64,000 bases of DNA from a virus. The notes under the pieces were generated by a model. That model made no database searches. It was given only the letters and a program-made list of their open reading frames with translations, and had not been told where the DNA came from. This document shows, one piece after another, positions 45,357 to 54,571 of this stretch (its first letter is position 1; each line of letters begins with the position of its first letter). Position numbers and translations under genes: made by a program. The DNA lies in IMG/VR virus record IMGVR_UViG_3300035070_003385, positions 62,001 to 126,000 of that record. One strand, written 5' to 3'.

Positions 45357-45893
45357 ATGAAAGAATGGTTTGAAGGCAAGACCGTAGCGGTTGTAGGAAA
45401 TGCTGCATCTATCATACAACAGAAATATGGCGATGAAATAGATTCTGCGGATGTGGTTGTAAGAATCAATCGTGGTGGGTATCGGTTTCCTCAGTACAAA
45501 AAGCAGATGGGAACGCGTATTGATGTATGGTGTATGCAGAACATCCGACAGAACAAATCTCATTTTAACACTGCTCATAATAAAGGTGTTCTTAAAATGC
45601 AAATGGATACCGAAAGTGTATCTCCTAAATTTATAGAAATGGCCGATGTAGTGTTTTCTGAAGAGGATAGAATAGCTCTTGACAGCAACCTAACAAAGAA
45701 ATCCTCAACCGGGCTCAGAGTCCTCTATTACATTTCTAAACAGGATCCAAAGAGCGTACGCGTATATGGTTTTGATTGGAAAGAAACGTACTCTTGGCAC
45801 GAGAGAAGAAAGTGTGTTGCTCACGTTTTTAGCGAAGAAAAAGAATACTGCTTTAATAATTTTTTTAATAAACAATTCAAATTAAAGATTTAA
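45357..45893 (+). CDS. GT29-like (sialyltransferase-family) protein 1
   Basis: 178 aa. KTVAVVGNAASIIQQKYGDE, IDSADVVVRIN, SSTGLRVLYYIS and VRVYGFDWKETYSWH correspond to the sialyl-motif blocks of the GT29 family (VGNxxSL, D..VVRxN, STG, VYGFDW). Two paralogs lie at 53454 and 53960. Bacterial and phage members are small; the donor sugar is not known. Starts the glycan island behind a late promoter. Confidence 0.75.
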   Translation: MKEWFEGKTVAVVGNAASIIQQKYGDEIDSADVVVRINRGGYRFPQYKKQMGTRIDVWCMQNIRQNKSHFNTAHNKGVLKMQMDTESVSPKFIEMADVVFSEEDRIALDSNLTKKSSTGLRVLYYISKQDPKSVRVYGFDWKETYSWHERRKCVAHVFSEEKEYCFNNFFNKQFKLKI

Positions 45894-46949
45894 ATGAAGT
45901 TTTTTGTAGCATCCTCTTCTAAGGCGACCGCTTCTTTTGCGAGTAGAGCACAGTGCCCAAGAATAAAGTATTTTTCTAGGAATAGAGTCATTCCAAGACG
46001 CGTTGTCCCTGAGAACTACATGCATAGCTTTAACAATGCTGATGTTTTAATTTTAAATGGAACTTGGGGTTCAGAAATTAGAAAGAACGCATATCTAGAA
46101 GGATACTTAAACGGAGATTATACAGACGGTTACATACCAGATATAGAATACGAATGTGATAGTATACCACGTTTAAATAGATCAGCAACATTAGATTATA
46201 TTAACGTTGAGCTCTTGAGGATGGCAAATGAACAAAATAAACCCGTAGTCGTATTTGAAAGCTCTACAGTGTCAAGAGCAGAAGCAAACTATGAAACGAC
46301 GTTTAACATTAAGGATTACGCGAGAGTAGGATTATATAGCTGGATGCACGGTGATGGAAAGTGGCTTCATCCTGATGATTTCGAATCTCTTCAGATAGTA
46401 AAAGCCCCTCGTTTGTATAATCATATTTGGAAACACGATAAAGATAACGGTGCAATATATATCTTTACCGGTTTTGAAATGGATCCAACGGGCACAAAAC
46501 ACCCAAAGGATTTTTTATTAGAAACAGTAGAAACAATAAGAAACAAAACGAACCGAAGAATATGCATAAAGGTTCATCCTATGTCTAAATTACAAAATTA
46601 CGTTAAAGAACTATTAATTGAGTATAAAAACATTCATATCATTGGTAAAAACATTACAATGCAAAACCTTTATCATGATATGTATTGTGCAGTGATTGAT
46701 AATTCAACGAGTATATTTGAATTGATAGACGCAGGAATACCGACCTTTTGTTCAAAAATGAACTTTGGTTCAGAACTATTGAATACGAACATAGAAAATA
46801 TATGTGATCCGTATCTTGCTCCAAAAAAAGAAGTCTTGGACTGGACTGTAAGAATGTCTTGCACAGAACTTCATAAAGACATCATACTGTCAGATGATAT
46901 AGTAACATACGTAGAAAAGTTAGTAAGGAGACACTGGGATGGATTTTAA
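45894..46949 (+). CDS. GT-B-like glycosyltransferase (capsule-synthesis type) 1
   Basis: 351 aa. The C-terminal half has RRICIKVHPMSKLQNY and DMYCAVIDNSTSIFELIDAG then IPTFC, the nucleotide-sugar-binding pattern shared with capsule (KpsC/KpsS-like) transferases. The N-terminal half is variable, with an FVASSSKATASFAS start. Resembles 47499 and 49189 in the C-terminal domain. ATG adjacent to the GT29-like stop. Confidence 0.6.
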   Translation: MKFFVASSSKATASFASRAQCPRIKYFSRNRVIPRRVVPENYMHSFNNADVLILNGTWGSEIRKNAYLEGYLNGDYTDGYIPDIEYECDSIPRLNRSATLDYINVELLRMANEQNKPVVVFESSTVSRAEANYETTFNIKDYARVGLYSWMHGDGKWLHPDDFESLQIVKAPRLYNHIWKHDKDNGAIYIFTGFEMDPTGTKHPKDFLLETVETIRNKTNRRICIKVHPMSKLQNYVKELLIEYKNIHIIGKNITMQNLYHDMYCAVIDNSTSIFELIDAGIPTFCSKMNFGSELLNTNIENICDPYLAPKKEVLDWTVRMSCTELHKDIILSDDIVTYVEKLVRRHWDGF

Positions 46950-47502
46950 AGAGAATCAGCACGGAGGTGGAACAAACATTGACATAGAAGCGTTAAAATA
47001 TGCTATGAAAAAATGGAATGTAAATTCTATGATTGACATTGGTTGCGGCACGGGCGACCAAGTGTTCGAAGGAATAAAACTTGGTATAGATTCTTACGGT
47101 GTAGATGGTACACAATCAATACCAAATACCTCTAATTTTCAAAGAGTAGATTATCGTGTTGGAGCTTCAACGTTTGACAGAGAATTTGATTTAGGCTGGA
47201 GCGTGGAGTTTGTTGAACATATTGAAGAAGAATGCATACCTATTTTTATGAAAGATTTTCAGAAATGCAAGAGAGTTATATTAACAGCGGCTCCTCCTTT
47301 TTGGGGTGGTAAGAACCACGTAAACGAACAATCAGAAATATATTGGATTGATGTGTTCCAAAAATATGGTTTTAAAATAAATATTGAAGAGTCTTTGCTT
47401 TTAAGAAAGGCGTCTATAACGCTAATGAATAATAAAATAAGACCTCCACGACAACAATTTGTGTCAATAAGAGGTCTCGTATTTGAAATAAATAATAAAT
47501 GA
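46939..47502 (+). CDS. Class I SAM-dependent methyltransferase
   Basis: 187 aa. SMIDIGCGTGDQVFEG is motif I (SAM binding), SYGVDGTQS motif II and GWSVEFVEHIEEEC the motif following beta strand 4. Ends in a PPRQQF segment. In this island it probably methylates a sugar or glycan. Overlaps the previous gene by 11 nt and the next by 4. Confidence 0.8.
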   Translation: MDFKENQHGGGTNIDIEALKYAMKKWNVNSMIDIGCGTGDQVFEGIKLGIDSYGVDGTQSIPNTSNFQRVDYRVGASTFDREFDLGWSVEFVEHIEEECIPIFMKDFQKCKRVILTAAPPFWGGKNHVNEQSEIYWIDVFQKYGFKINIEESLLLRKASITLMNNKIRPPRQQFVSIRGLVFEINNK

Positions 47503-48404
47503 AAAGTACGATATTTTATAATACCTTAAAATCAAATAGAGTTGATAATAGGTTTAACGCGATTGCTAACGCATTTCCTAACTGTAACATTGTAAGAGGT
47601 TACGAAGGTGTTCAGGATTGCGATATTGCAATTATACAAGGGTGGTCAAAGAAAAAAGGTAAAGGCGCACACAATCTTTTACGAAAGCTAGTTATCGAAA
47701 CCCAGTTAGAAAAAAACAAAAACATTCTCACAATAGATGGAAATATATTTAATTATTTGTCAAAAGGCATATATTTTAGATATAGTTTAAATGGGATTTA
47801 TGCAAACACTGGATATTATTTTGATAATACAATAGATCCTAATAGGTGGAAAAAAATAAAAAGCACAATAGGATTTGATTTAAAAAGTTGGAGACAAGAA
47901 GGCGAACATATTCTTATATTATTACAAAAAGATTCTGGGTGGACAATGGAAGAAAAAAGTAACATATCATGGTGTTCTGAAACTATAAATAAAATAAGAA
48001 AATATACGGATAGGCCAATTGTAATAAGAATGCATCCGTCTGATGTAAAACACAAAGAAAATTATTTAATGATGGCGCGGAATAAAAAAGTAACTTTATC
48101 TGAAAATAAAAACATTATGCAAGATTTAAAAAATGCATGGTGTTCAATATCACACAACAGCTCTCCAGGCGCTGTGAGTGTATTAGAAGGTATACCAGTT
48201 TTTATAACTGATAAAGATTGGCAGAAAAGCCCTGCAGGACTTGTTGGTAATTATGACATGTCTAAAATAGAAAATCCCGTTTTACCAAATAGAGAATCTT
48301 GGGTACAAAAACTTGCTATGTCTCATTTTAGTATTGAAGATATTAAAAAAGGTCTATTATGGGAAAGCATAAACGAATATTTTTATAGGTGTAAACAAAA
48401 ATGA
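47499..48404 (+). CDS. GT-B-like glycosyltransferase (capsule-synthesis type) 2
   Basis: 301 aa. KYTDRPIVIRMHPSDVKHKE and LKNAWCSISHNSSPGAVSVL then EGIPVFITD form the conserved C-terminal domain, the best match of the three such proteins to the pattern with Ser/Asn-Ser-Ser loop and Glu-Gly-Ile-Pro. N-terminal part binds acceptor. Overlap of 4 nt on both sides. Confidence 0.6.
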   Translation: MKSTIFYNTLKSNRVDNRFNAIANAFPNCNIVRGYEGVQDCDIAIIQGWSKKKGKGAHNLLRKLVIETQLEKNKNILTIDGNIFNYLSKGIYFRYSLNGIYANTGYYFDNTIDPNRWKKIKSTIGFDLKSWRQEGEHILILLQKDSGWTMEEKSNISWCSETINKIRKYTDRPIVIRMHPSDVKHKENYLMMARNKKVTLSENKNIMQDLKNAWCSISHNSSPGAVSVLEGIPVFITDKDWQKSPAGLVGNYDMSKIENPVLPNRESWVQKLAMSHFSIEDIKKGLLWESINEYFYRCKQK

Positions 48405-49192
48405 AAACAATTAGCGCAGTTACGTGTTTCAATCTTCAAGGATGGAGAGAAACTGGTGGTCTTTTAGTACAAGGGTTTATAAAAAATTGGCCTGATGACG
48501 TGTCACTAACTGTTTATGTTGACAATCCAATTCCAAAAAAAGATTTAATAAGAGATCCAAGAGTTTCGTATAAAATATTAAATTATAAAGATCTTATTTC
48601 CTTTAAGGATAGACATAAAAACAATCCTGAAGCAAATGGATTGGGAAAATATGCTTCGAAAGGAGCTTCAAATTATCGCTATAACGCTGTGCGATTTAGT
48701 CATAAAGTATTTGCTCTTTTTCAATTTTTACAAGAAAATAAAACTGATATTTTAATATGGTTAGATGGAGATAGCAGAACACATTCACCAGTTAAAAGAA
48801 GTGACATATCAAATTGGTGCCCAGAAGGAAAGTTTGCAGGATATCTTGCCCGCCCTTGGATGTATACTGAAACCGGATTTCACATCTTTAATATGAATCA
48901 TGACATTGCTAAAGACTTTTTAAATGCATGGAAACAATATTATTTAGATGACAGTATTTTTAAATTAGAGTTTTGGACTGATTGTCATACATATGACGCG
49001 GCAATGCAAAACTTTAATCAAATACATTGGCATAACCTAAGCCCGCAAATTAAAAACAACCATCCTTTCATCAACGGGCCTCTTGGAGAATTTATGGATC
49101 ATATGAAAGGTCCAAGAAAACAAAAAGGAACTAGTCATAAAAAAGATCTTGTTGTTCAAAGAAAAACTTCGTATTGGAATAACGTAAAATGA
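48401..49192 (+). CDS. GT-A-type glycosyltransferase
   Basis: 263 aa. AVTCFNLQGWRETGG at the N-terminus, ILIWLDGDSRTHSPV with a DxD-type metal site (DGD), and later GFHIFNMNHDIAKDFLNAW and LEFWTDCHTYDAAM. Typical layout of small nucleotide-diphospho-sugar transferases of the island type in phage and bacterial capsule loci. Donor unknown. Overlaps neighbours by 4 nt. Confidence 0.65.
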   Translation: MKTISAVTCFNLQGWRETGGLLVQGFIKNWPDDVSLTVYVDNPIPKKDLIRDPRVSYKILNYKDLISFKDRHKNNPEANGLGKYASKGASNYRYNAVRFSHKVFALFQFLQENKTDILIWLDGDSRTHSPVKRSDISNWCPEGKFAGYLARPWMYTETGFHIFNMNHDIAKDFLNAWKQYYLDDSIFKLEFWTDCHTYDAAMQNFNQIHWHNLSPQIKNNHPFINGPLGEFMDHMKGPRKQKGTSHKKDLVVQRKTSYWNNVK

Positions 49193-50073
49193 TATATTCA
49201 TTTCTGACAGGCAAAAAAGAACAGGACATTTACGTAAAGTATTTTGGGGCTTCGGTTGGCGCAAAAACAATTTGGACAAAACATTTTTTAGCGAAGTCAA
49301 AAGGTAACAGTCAGGTACCGCCTAGTATTAGACCACGCCCTTTGCCAAAAGAAGTAAACGCAATTATATTTGCGGGCATGCTTCGTGGAAACGCACATTT
49401 ATTTCAATTGGCGAAGCAACATAATATTGATTTTTATTACATTGACCATGCATATTTCAATCGAGGATATAAAAATCCATATTGGATGCGAATTACAAAA
49501 AATGGCTTTGTACAAAATGCAATCCTTTCTGAAATAGATCACGACAGGTATAATTCTAACTTTAATGTTAATTTTGAAAACTACAATTTTAAAAATAAGC
49601 AAAATATTGTTATACTACCGCCCAGTGATGTTGTGTCACAGGTTTTTGATAAAGGAAAATGGGAAAAAAATGTAATTACAACATTAAAAAAATACACAGA
49701 TCGCCCTATTGTTATAAGGAGAAAGTCCTCTCCTTGGGTTCTTGATAAATTATCATATGACTCAGTTAGACCAAAACATCAAGTTAAAAATGATACATCT
49801 TTTGAAGAAGAATTAAAAAACGCATATTGTGTTATTGCGTTTAATAGTTCAGGAGCACTAGACGCATTAAGACTAGGAATTCCAGTTATATGCGATAAAA
49901 TGTGTCCAGCATATCCATTATCTCATTCTATTTCCCAAATTGAAAACTTACAAGAAAAAGATAGAAAACAATTATTCGGTAGTTTGGCTAATGGGCAATA
50001 TACACTGGCAGAAGCTAGAAATGTCAAAACATTTAATTTTATTAATAGAAATAGACAATGGATCGGAAATTAA
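49189..50073 (+). CDS. GT-B-like glycosyltransferase (capsule-synthesis type) 3
   Basis: 294 aa. KKYTDRPIVIRRKSSPW and ELKNAYCVIAFNSSGALDAL then RLGIPVICD align with the C-terminal domain of 47499, so the two are paralogs. The expected HP of the RxHP motif is replaced (RRKSSP), which may change substrate or activity. N-terminal half contains YYIDHAYFNRGYK. Confidence 0.6.
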   Translation: MIYSFLTGKKEQDIYVKYFGASVGAKTIWTKHFLAKSKGNSQVPPSIRPRPLPKEVNAIIFAGMLRGNAHLFQLAKQHNIDFYYIDHAYFNRGYKNPYWMRITKNGFVQNAILSEIDHDRYNSNFNVNFENYNFKNKQNIVILPPSDVVSQVFDKGKWEKNVITTLKKYTDRPIVIRRKSSPWVLDKLSYDSVRPKHQVKNDTSFEEELKNAYCVIAFNSSGALDALRLGIPVICDKMCPAYPLSHSISQIENLQEKDRKQLFGSLANGQYTLAEARNVKTFNFINRNRQWIGN

Positions 50074-50075
50074 CA

Positions 50076-51236
50076 ATGAAATATAAATTAGCAAGTGATA
50101 CCTGGGGTGATGAAGAAGTTAACGCTATTCATCGAGTAATCTCAAGTGGTAAGTACACGATGGGTGAAGAAGTAAAGAAATACGAAAACCAATTTGCCGA
50201 ATTTTTTGGAAGCAAGCATGCTGTTATGACAAATAGCGGAAGTAGTGCTAATCTTATTACTATATCAGCTCTCGCATTAAATCCAAAATATAAAAATAAA
50301 GGGAATATTATTGTACCGGCCGTAAGCTGGAGCACAACTTATTTTCCAATACACCAATTAGGTTATACTATTCGATTTGTTGATGTTGACCCATATACGT
50401 TTAACATAGATCCTAGTAAAGTAGAGGCAGCTATTGATGAAAACACGGCGGCTGTTTTTGTTGTAAACCTTTTAGGTAATCCAGCAGAACTCAACAAAAT
50501 TAAAGAGATATGTGATAAGCGAAACATTACCTTATTAGAAGATAATTGCGAAAGCTTAGGTGCATTAGAATACAATAAGCACTGCGGATCTGTTGGAGAA
50601 ATGGGTACCTTTAGTTTTTTCTTTAGCCACCACATGCAAACTATGGAAGGCGGAATGGTTCTTACTAATGACGATACCACCTATGAATATTTAAAGAGCC
50701 TACGAGCTCACGGGTGGATAAGAGATAGCACTTCAGATGATCCTTTGTTTGCAAAATCCGGTGATCCATTTGAAGACAGTTTCAAGTTTATATTACCCGG
50801 GTATTGTGTAAGACCACTCGAAATGAGTGGTGCTATTGGCCAAGAGCAATTAAAAAAATGGCCGCAGATGATGATAGATCGAAGAAAGAATGCTGAAATC
50901 GCAAAAAAGGTTTTTGCAGATGTTCCTAATATAAGATTACAAGATGAACACGAAAAAAGCAGTTGGTTTGGTTTTGGACTAGTTCTTGAAGGTGATTTAG
51001 CCGGAAAAAGAAAAATGGTAATTGAAGAGCTCACGAAAAACGGTGTTGAAACACGCCCTATCGTAGCAGGAAACTTTATGCGCAATCCTGTAATAGACCG
51101 ATTAAATTGGGATAGTGTTGGAGATTTTACTGGAACTGATAAATTACATTTTGATGGTTTTTTTATTGGTAACGATTGTGTAGATCTTTCTGATAATATA
51201 CAAATGGCAGCAAATGTAATAAGGAATATAAAATGA
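50076..51236 (+). CDS. colD: GDP-4-keto-6-deoxy-D-mannose 3-dehydratase (ColD-like)
   Basis: 386 aa from ATG 50076 (GGAAA upstream; an in-frame ATG at 50058 overlaps the previous gene). A PLP protein of the DegT/DnrJ family in which the Schiff-base Lys is His: FSFFFSHHMQTMEGGMV. This His for Lys exchange defines ColD, which removes the 3-hydroxyl to give 3,6-dideoxy sugars. LASDTWGDEEVNAIHRV, YTMGEEVKKYE and VPAVSWSTTYFPI closely follow E. coli ColD. The substrate would come from Gmd, the next gene. Confidence 0.9.
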   Translation: MKYKLASDTWGDEEVNAIHRVISSGKYTMGEEVKKYENQFAEFFGSKHAVMTNSGSSANLITISALALNPKYKNKGNIIVPAVSWSTTYFPIHQLGYTIRFVDVDPYTFNIDPSKVEAAIDENTAAVFVVNLLGNPAELNKIKEICDKRNITLLEDNCESLGALEYNKHCGSVGEMGTFSFFFSHHMQTMEGGMVLTNDDTTYEYLKSLRAHGWIRDSTSDDPLFAKSGDPFEDSFKFILPGYCVRPLEMSGAIGQEQLKKWPQMMIDRRKNAEIAKKVFADVPNIRLQDEHEKSSWFGFGLVLEGDLAGKRKMVIEELTKNGVETRPIVAGNFMRNPVIDRLNWDSVGDFTGTDKLHFDGFFIGNDCVDLSDNIQMAANVIRNIK

Positions 51237-52234
51237 AAACTGCTTTAATTACTGGTTTCCCAGGACAAGACGCATGCTATCTTGCCGACCTTCTTTTAGG
51301 AAAAGGTTATAATGTATATGGATTAGTAAAAAGATATACAAGCCCAAATTGGTCAAACATCGAATATTTAAATTTATTTGAAAAAGGTCTTAAAACTGTT
51401 ATTGGGGATGTCACCGACCTGTGTAGTATCATGGATGTAATGGAAATAGCAAAACCTGATGAATTTTATAATCTTGCAGCTCAAAGCTTTGTTGGTGGTT
51501 CATGGAGATTACCTTATGTAACTACTCATGTTGATGCTATCGGACCACTTAATTGTCTTGAAGCTATACGACGAATCAAACCTAACACTAAATTTTATCA
51601 GGCTGGCACAAGTGAAATGTTTGGTAACAGCAACATAGACGGAAGACAAACAGAAAATACACCGTTTGAACCTGCGAGCCCGTATGGAATAGCAAAATTG
51701 TATGGTTACCATATAACAAAAAATTACCGTGAAAGTTATGACGCGTTTGCGTGTACTGGTATACTTTTTAATCATGAATCTTCGATACGCGGTATTGAAT
51801 TTGTTTCAAGAAAAATCACAGACGGCGTAGCAAAAATATCATTAGGTAAATCTGATAAAATTGTATTAGGAAATCTTGATGCCGAAAGAGACTGGGGCCA
51901 TGCTAAAGATTATGTAAAAGCCCAATGGCTTATGCTTCAAGAAGACAAACCTGAAGATTTTATTATTGCAACTGGTATTAAACACAGTGTGCGTGATCTA
52001 TGTAAAATAGCTTTTGAAACTGTAGGAATATCAAATTGGGAACAATATGTCAAATCCGATGAAGAATTTCAAAGGCCAAACGAATTACACAGTTTACACG
52101 CTGATTCAAATAAAGCAAAGAATACATTAAATTGGGAACCGGAATATACATTTGAAAAAATGATATCTGAAATGGTTGAAGATGATATATCTAGACATAA
52201 AATTTTAAATGTTGGCGGTACTTTTAAATTATGA
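51233..52234 (+). CDS. gmd: GDP-mannose 4,6-dehydratase
   Basis: 333 aa. ALITGFPGQDACYLADLLLG is the NADP-binding start, EFYNLAAQSFVGGSW and YQAGTSEMFGNS precede the catalytic SPYGIAK (YxxxK). Usual motif PxxxSPYAxAK is present as FEPASPYGIAK. It makes GDP-4-keto-6-deoxymannose, the ColD substrate. Together with the phosphomannomutase at 12165 it supports a GDP-mannose-derived deoxysugar route. Confidence 0.9.
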   Translation: MKTALITGFPGQDACYLADLLLGKGYNVYGLVKRYTSPNWSNIEYLNLFEKGLKTVIGDVTDLCSIMDVMEIAKPDEFYNLAAQSFVGGSWRLPYVTTHVDAIGPLNCLEAIRRIKPNTKFYQAGTSEMFGNSNIDGRQTENTPFEPASPYGIAKLYGYHITKNYRESYDAFACTGILFNHESSIRGIEFVSRKITDGVAKISLGKSDKIVLGNLDAERDWGHAKDYVKAQWLMLQEDKPEDFIIATGIKHSVRDLCKIAFETVGISNWEQYVKSDEEFQRPNELHSLHADSNKAKNTLNWEPEYTFEKMISEMVEDDISRHKILNVGGTFKL

Positions 52235-52770
52235 AAATAGTAATCACTGGCCATACGAGTGGTCTTGGAAAAACATTGTATGAAACCTTTTCAAAAAATC
52301 ATGAAGTCGTAGGATTGAGTCGAGCAACTGGTAATGATTTAAATGATGGTGTTAATTCTTTTTTAATAAATGATTTTGATTTATATATTAATAATGCGCA
52401 TTGTAAATACTTTCAAACAGATCTTTTATATGAATTGTTTAAAAAAAATAAATATAGAGAGTGCACAATACTTAATATTGGAAGTGTAAGTGCTGACGGT
52501 AATAAAGACACAGTTAACGAATATGCCATTTATAAATCCTCTCTTGAAAAGGCATGTTCGCAGCTGCAGCTTATTGACACTGATTGCAAAATAATTCATA
52601 TGAAGCTAGGAAGAATGAATACTCCTATGACTGAGCACAGAAAAGAATATCCTAGGATGGGAACCGATTACATAACTAATATTATCGAATGGATTGTGAA
52701 TCAGCCAAAAGAAATAATAATAAAAAATTTGACATTAGATATAATGCACAGTAGAAGGAAACTTGTATAA
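52231..52770 (+). CDS. Short-chain dehydrogenase/reductase
   Basis: 179 aa, short for the family. VITGHTSGLGKTLYE is the TGxxxGxG cofactor motif, DLYINNAH the NNA motif, and NEYAIYKSSLEKA the YxxxK active site. After ColD a ketoreductase is needed to reach GDP-colitose or a related dideoxy sugar, and this could be it, although the known ColC is a larger epimerase/reductase. Coupled on both sides by short overlaps. Confidence 0.8.
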   Translation: MKIVITGHTSGLGKTLYETFSKNHEVVGLSRATGNDLNDGVNSFLINDFDLYINNAHCKYFQTDLLYELFKKNKYRECTILNIGSVSADGNKDTVNEYAIYKSSLEKACSQLQLIDTDCKIIHMKLGRMNTPMTEHRKEYPRMGTDYITNIIEWIVNQPKEIIIKNLTLDIMHSRRKLV

Positions 52771-53447
52771 TGATACCAATTTTTATGGGATACGATAAAA
52801 GAGAAGCAACTGCGTATCATGTTTGTGCTAACTCTATTATTCGTCATGCAACATCCCCAATAAGTTTAAATCCTTTATCACTTAATCTCTTAAATGGTTA
52901 CGAAGAAAAACATTCTGATGGCAGTAATCATTTTATATATAGTCGATTTCTTATTCCACATTTAATGGAATATAAAGGCTGGGCAATTTTTATTGACGGG
53001 GATATGATATTACGTGATGACATATCAAAGCTTTGGGAAATGCGAGACGAATCAAAAGCAGTCATGGTAGTAAAGCATGACTATAAAACTAAAACAGCTA
53101 AAAAATATTTAGGATCAAAAAACGAAGATTACCCTCGAAAAAATTGGTCAAGTGTAATTTTATGGAACTGTGAACATCCTGAAAATAGAATTGTTACTAC
53201 AGATTTTGTTTCAAATGCAACTGGCGCACAAGTTCACAGATTTACATGGTTAGAAGATAATTTAATTGGTGAATTGCCTATTGAATGGAATTGGCTGCCA
53301 GACGAATTTGGTCCAAATAAAAATGCTAAACTATTACATTACACTTTAGGTACTCCGTGTTTTCACGACTTTGCAACAACGTCTATGGCAGATGAATGGC
53401 ACCGCGAAAGAATATATATGGATTACAGTCAACAATACGGATTATGA
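52770..53447 (+). CDS. GT8-like glycosyltransferase
   Basis: 225 aa. IPIFMGYDKREATAYHVCAN at the N-terminus, GWAIFIDGDMILRDDISKLW with the DxD-type motif, and LLHYTLGTPCFHDF near the C-terminus, matching the layout of GT8/stealth-like alpha-transferases (HYT for the second metal ligand). Donor sugar unknown. Confidence 0.75.
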   Translation: MIPIFMGYDKREATAYHVCANSIIRHATSPISLNPLSLNLLNGYEEKHSDGSNHFIYSRFLIPHLMEYKGWAIFIDGDMILRDDISKLWEMRDESKAVMVVKHDYKTKTAKKYLGSKNEDYPRKNWSSVILWNCEHPENRIVTTDFVSNATGAQVHRFTWLEDNLIGELPIEWNWLPDEFGPNKNAKLLHYTLGTPCFHDFATTSMADEWHRERIYMDYSQQYGL

Positions 53448-53453
53448 TATATT

Positions 53454-53963
53454 ATGAAAGAAGTATTTGAAGGTAAAACAGTTTCTGTTGTTGGCAATGC
53501 AAGAAGTTTGTTTAATAAAAAATACGGAAATGAAATAGATTCTGCAGATGTAGTTTGTAGGATTAAAAGAGGGTTTTTTCTACTCAAACCATCTGATATT
53601 ATTTCACATGGTGCAAAAACGAATGTTTGGTTTTTAAACTGGTTTAAAACAATGAATCCGAACAAAGTAACCAATAAAAAATGTGATAATATTATTGAAA
53701 TTTTACATCATCCTGAAATAAATAAAGAGTGGTTAGTAAAAGATTTAGGCCACCACCGCCCGTCAACTGGGTTAAGAATATTACATTTAATATCTTTATA
53801 TAACCCAAAGACTGTAAATGTTTACGGTTTTGATTGGAAAGAAACCCCATCGTTTCATGATAAAAAAATGATTGATGAAAGACATAATTTTGCCTTAGAA
53901 AAAGATTATTGTAATAGGCGGTTTTTTGAAAAACAAAAAGAGGTTTTTAAATTAAGAAAATGA
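53454..53963 (+). CDS. GT29-like (sialyltransferase-family) protein 2
   Basis: 169 aa. KTVSVVGNARSLFNKKYGNE, IDSADVVCRIKRG, RPSTGLRILHLIS and VNVYGFDWKETPSFHD are the same blocks as in the paralog at 45357. The VVRIN Asn is Lys here (CRIKRG). 7 bp from the previous gene, 4-nt overlap with the third copy. Confidence 0.75.
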   Translation: MKEVFEGKTVSVVGNARSLFNKKYGNEIDSADVVCRIKRGFFLLKPSDIISHGAKTNVWFLNWFKTMNPNKVTNKKCDNIIEILHHPEINKEWLVKDLGHHRPSTGLRILHLISLYNPKTVNVYGFDWKETPSFHDKKMIDERHNFALEKDYCNRRFFEKQKEVFKLRK

Positions 53964-54520
53964 AAGAATGGTTTGAAGAAAAAACTGTTGCTGTAGTTGG
54001 AAACTCTATGGGACTGTTCAGTAAAAAATATGGAAACGAAATTGATTCGCACGACGTTGTAGTACGCTTAAATAAGGCGGCTATGTTATACACGAGAATG
54101 AATGTTCCGCTGAGTCATGGAAGTAAAAGTGACATTTGGGTGTTTTGGAATACTTCCGAATATAAGTTATTCTTTGAAAAAATACCAAAACATGTTAAAA
54201 AAATGCATGCGGGTCATCAGGCCAGGACTCCTAGTAATCTTAGCAAAGTAGATTTTGTGTACCCAGATTCTTTATATAAACACTTGAAGTTAAAATCAGG
54301 TAAACATAAAAATCCTACAACAGGTTTAATTACATTAGATTATATATCAACGTGCAATCCAAAAAGTGTTACCGTTTATGGGTTTGATTGGAAAGAAACC
54401 GCAACGTTTACAGATCCAGAAAGGAAAAGAGAACGTGGATGTCCGCATGATTATCCTGTAGAAAAGGAATATTGTATGACAACATTTTTTTCGAAGAATA
54501 ACTTTACTTTAAAAATCTAA
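53960..54520 (+). CDS. GT29-like (sialyltransferase-family) protein 3
   Basis: 186 aa. KTVAVVGNSMGLFSKKYGNE, IDSHDVVVRLNKA, NPTTGLITLDYIS and VTVYGFDWKETATF give the same four blocks. The N-terminus MKEWFEEKTVAVVGN is nearly that of the first copy. Tandem with the second; the third is 8.6 kb away, at the other edge of the island. Last gene of the island. Confidence 0.75.
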   Translation: MKEWFEEKTVAVVGNSMGLFSKKYGNEIDSHDVVVRLNKAAMLYTRMNVPLSHGSKSDIWVFWNTSEYKLFFEKIPKHVKKMHAGHQARTPSNLSKVDFVYPDSLYKHLKLKSGKHKNPTTGLITLDYISTCNPKSVTVYGFDWKETATFTDPERKRERGCPHDYPVEKEYCMTTFFSKNNFTLKI

Positions 54521-54532
54521 TATCATCAATAT

Positions 54533-54540
54533 TATAAATA
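54533..54540 (+). promoter_or_regulatory. T4-type late promoter
   Basis: Perfect TATAAATA 32 bp before the ATG at 54572, heading a late unit that includes several putative head-packaged proteins. Confidence 0.65.
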
Positions 54541-54571
54541 AAATATAATTCATATGACCTAGGGGTATTTC

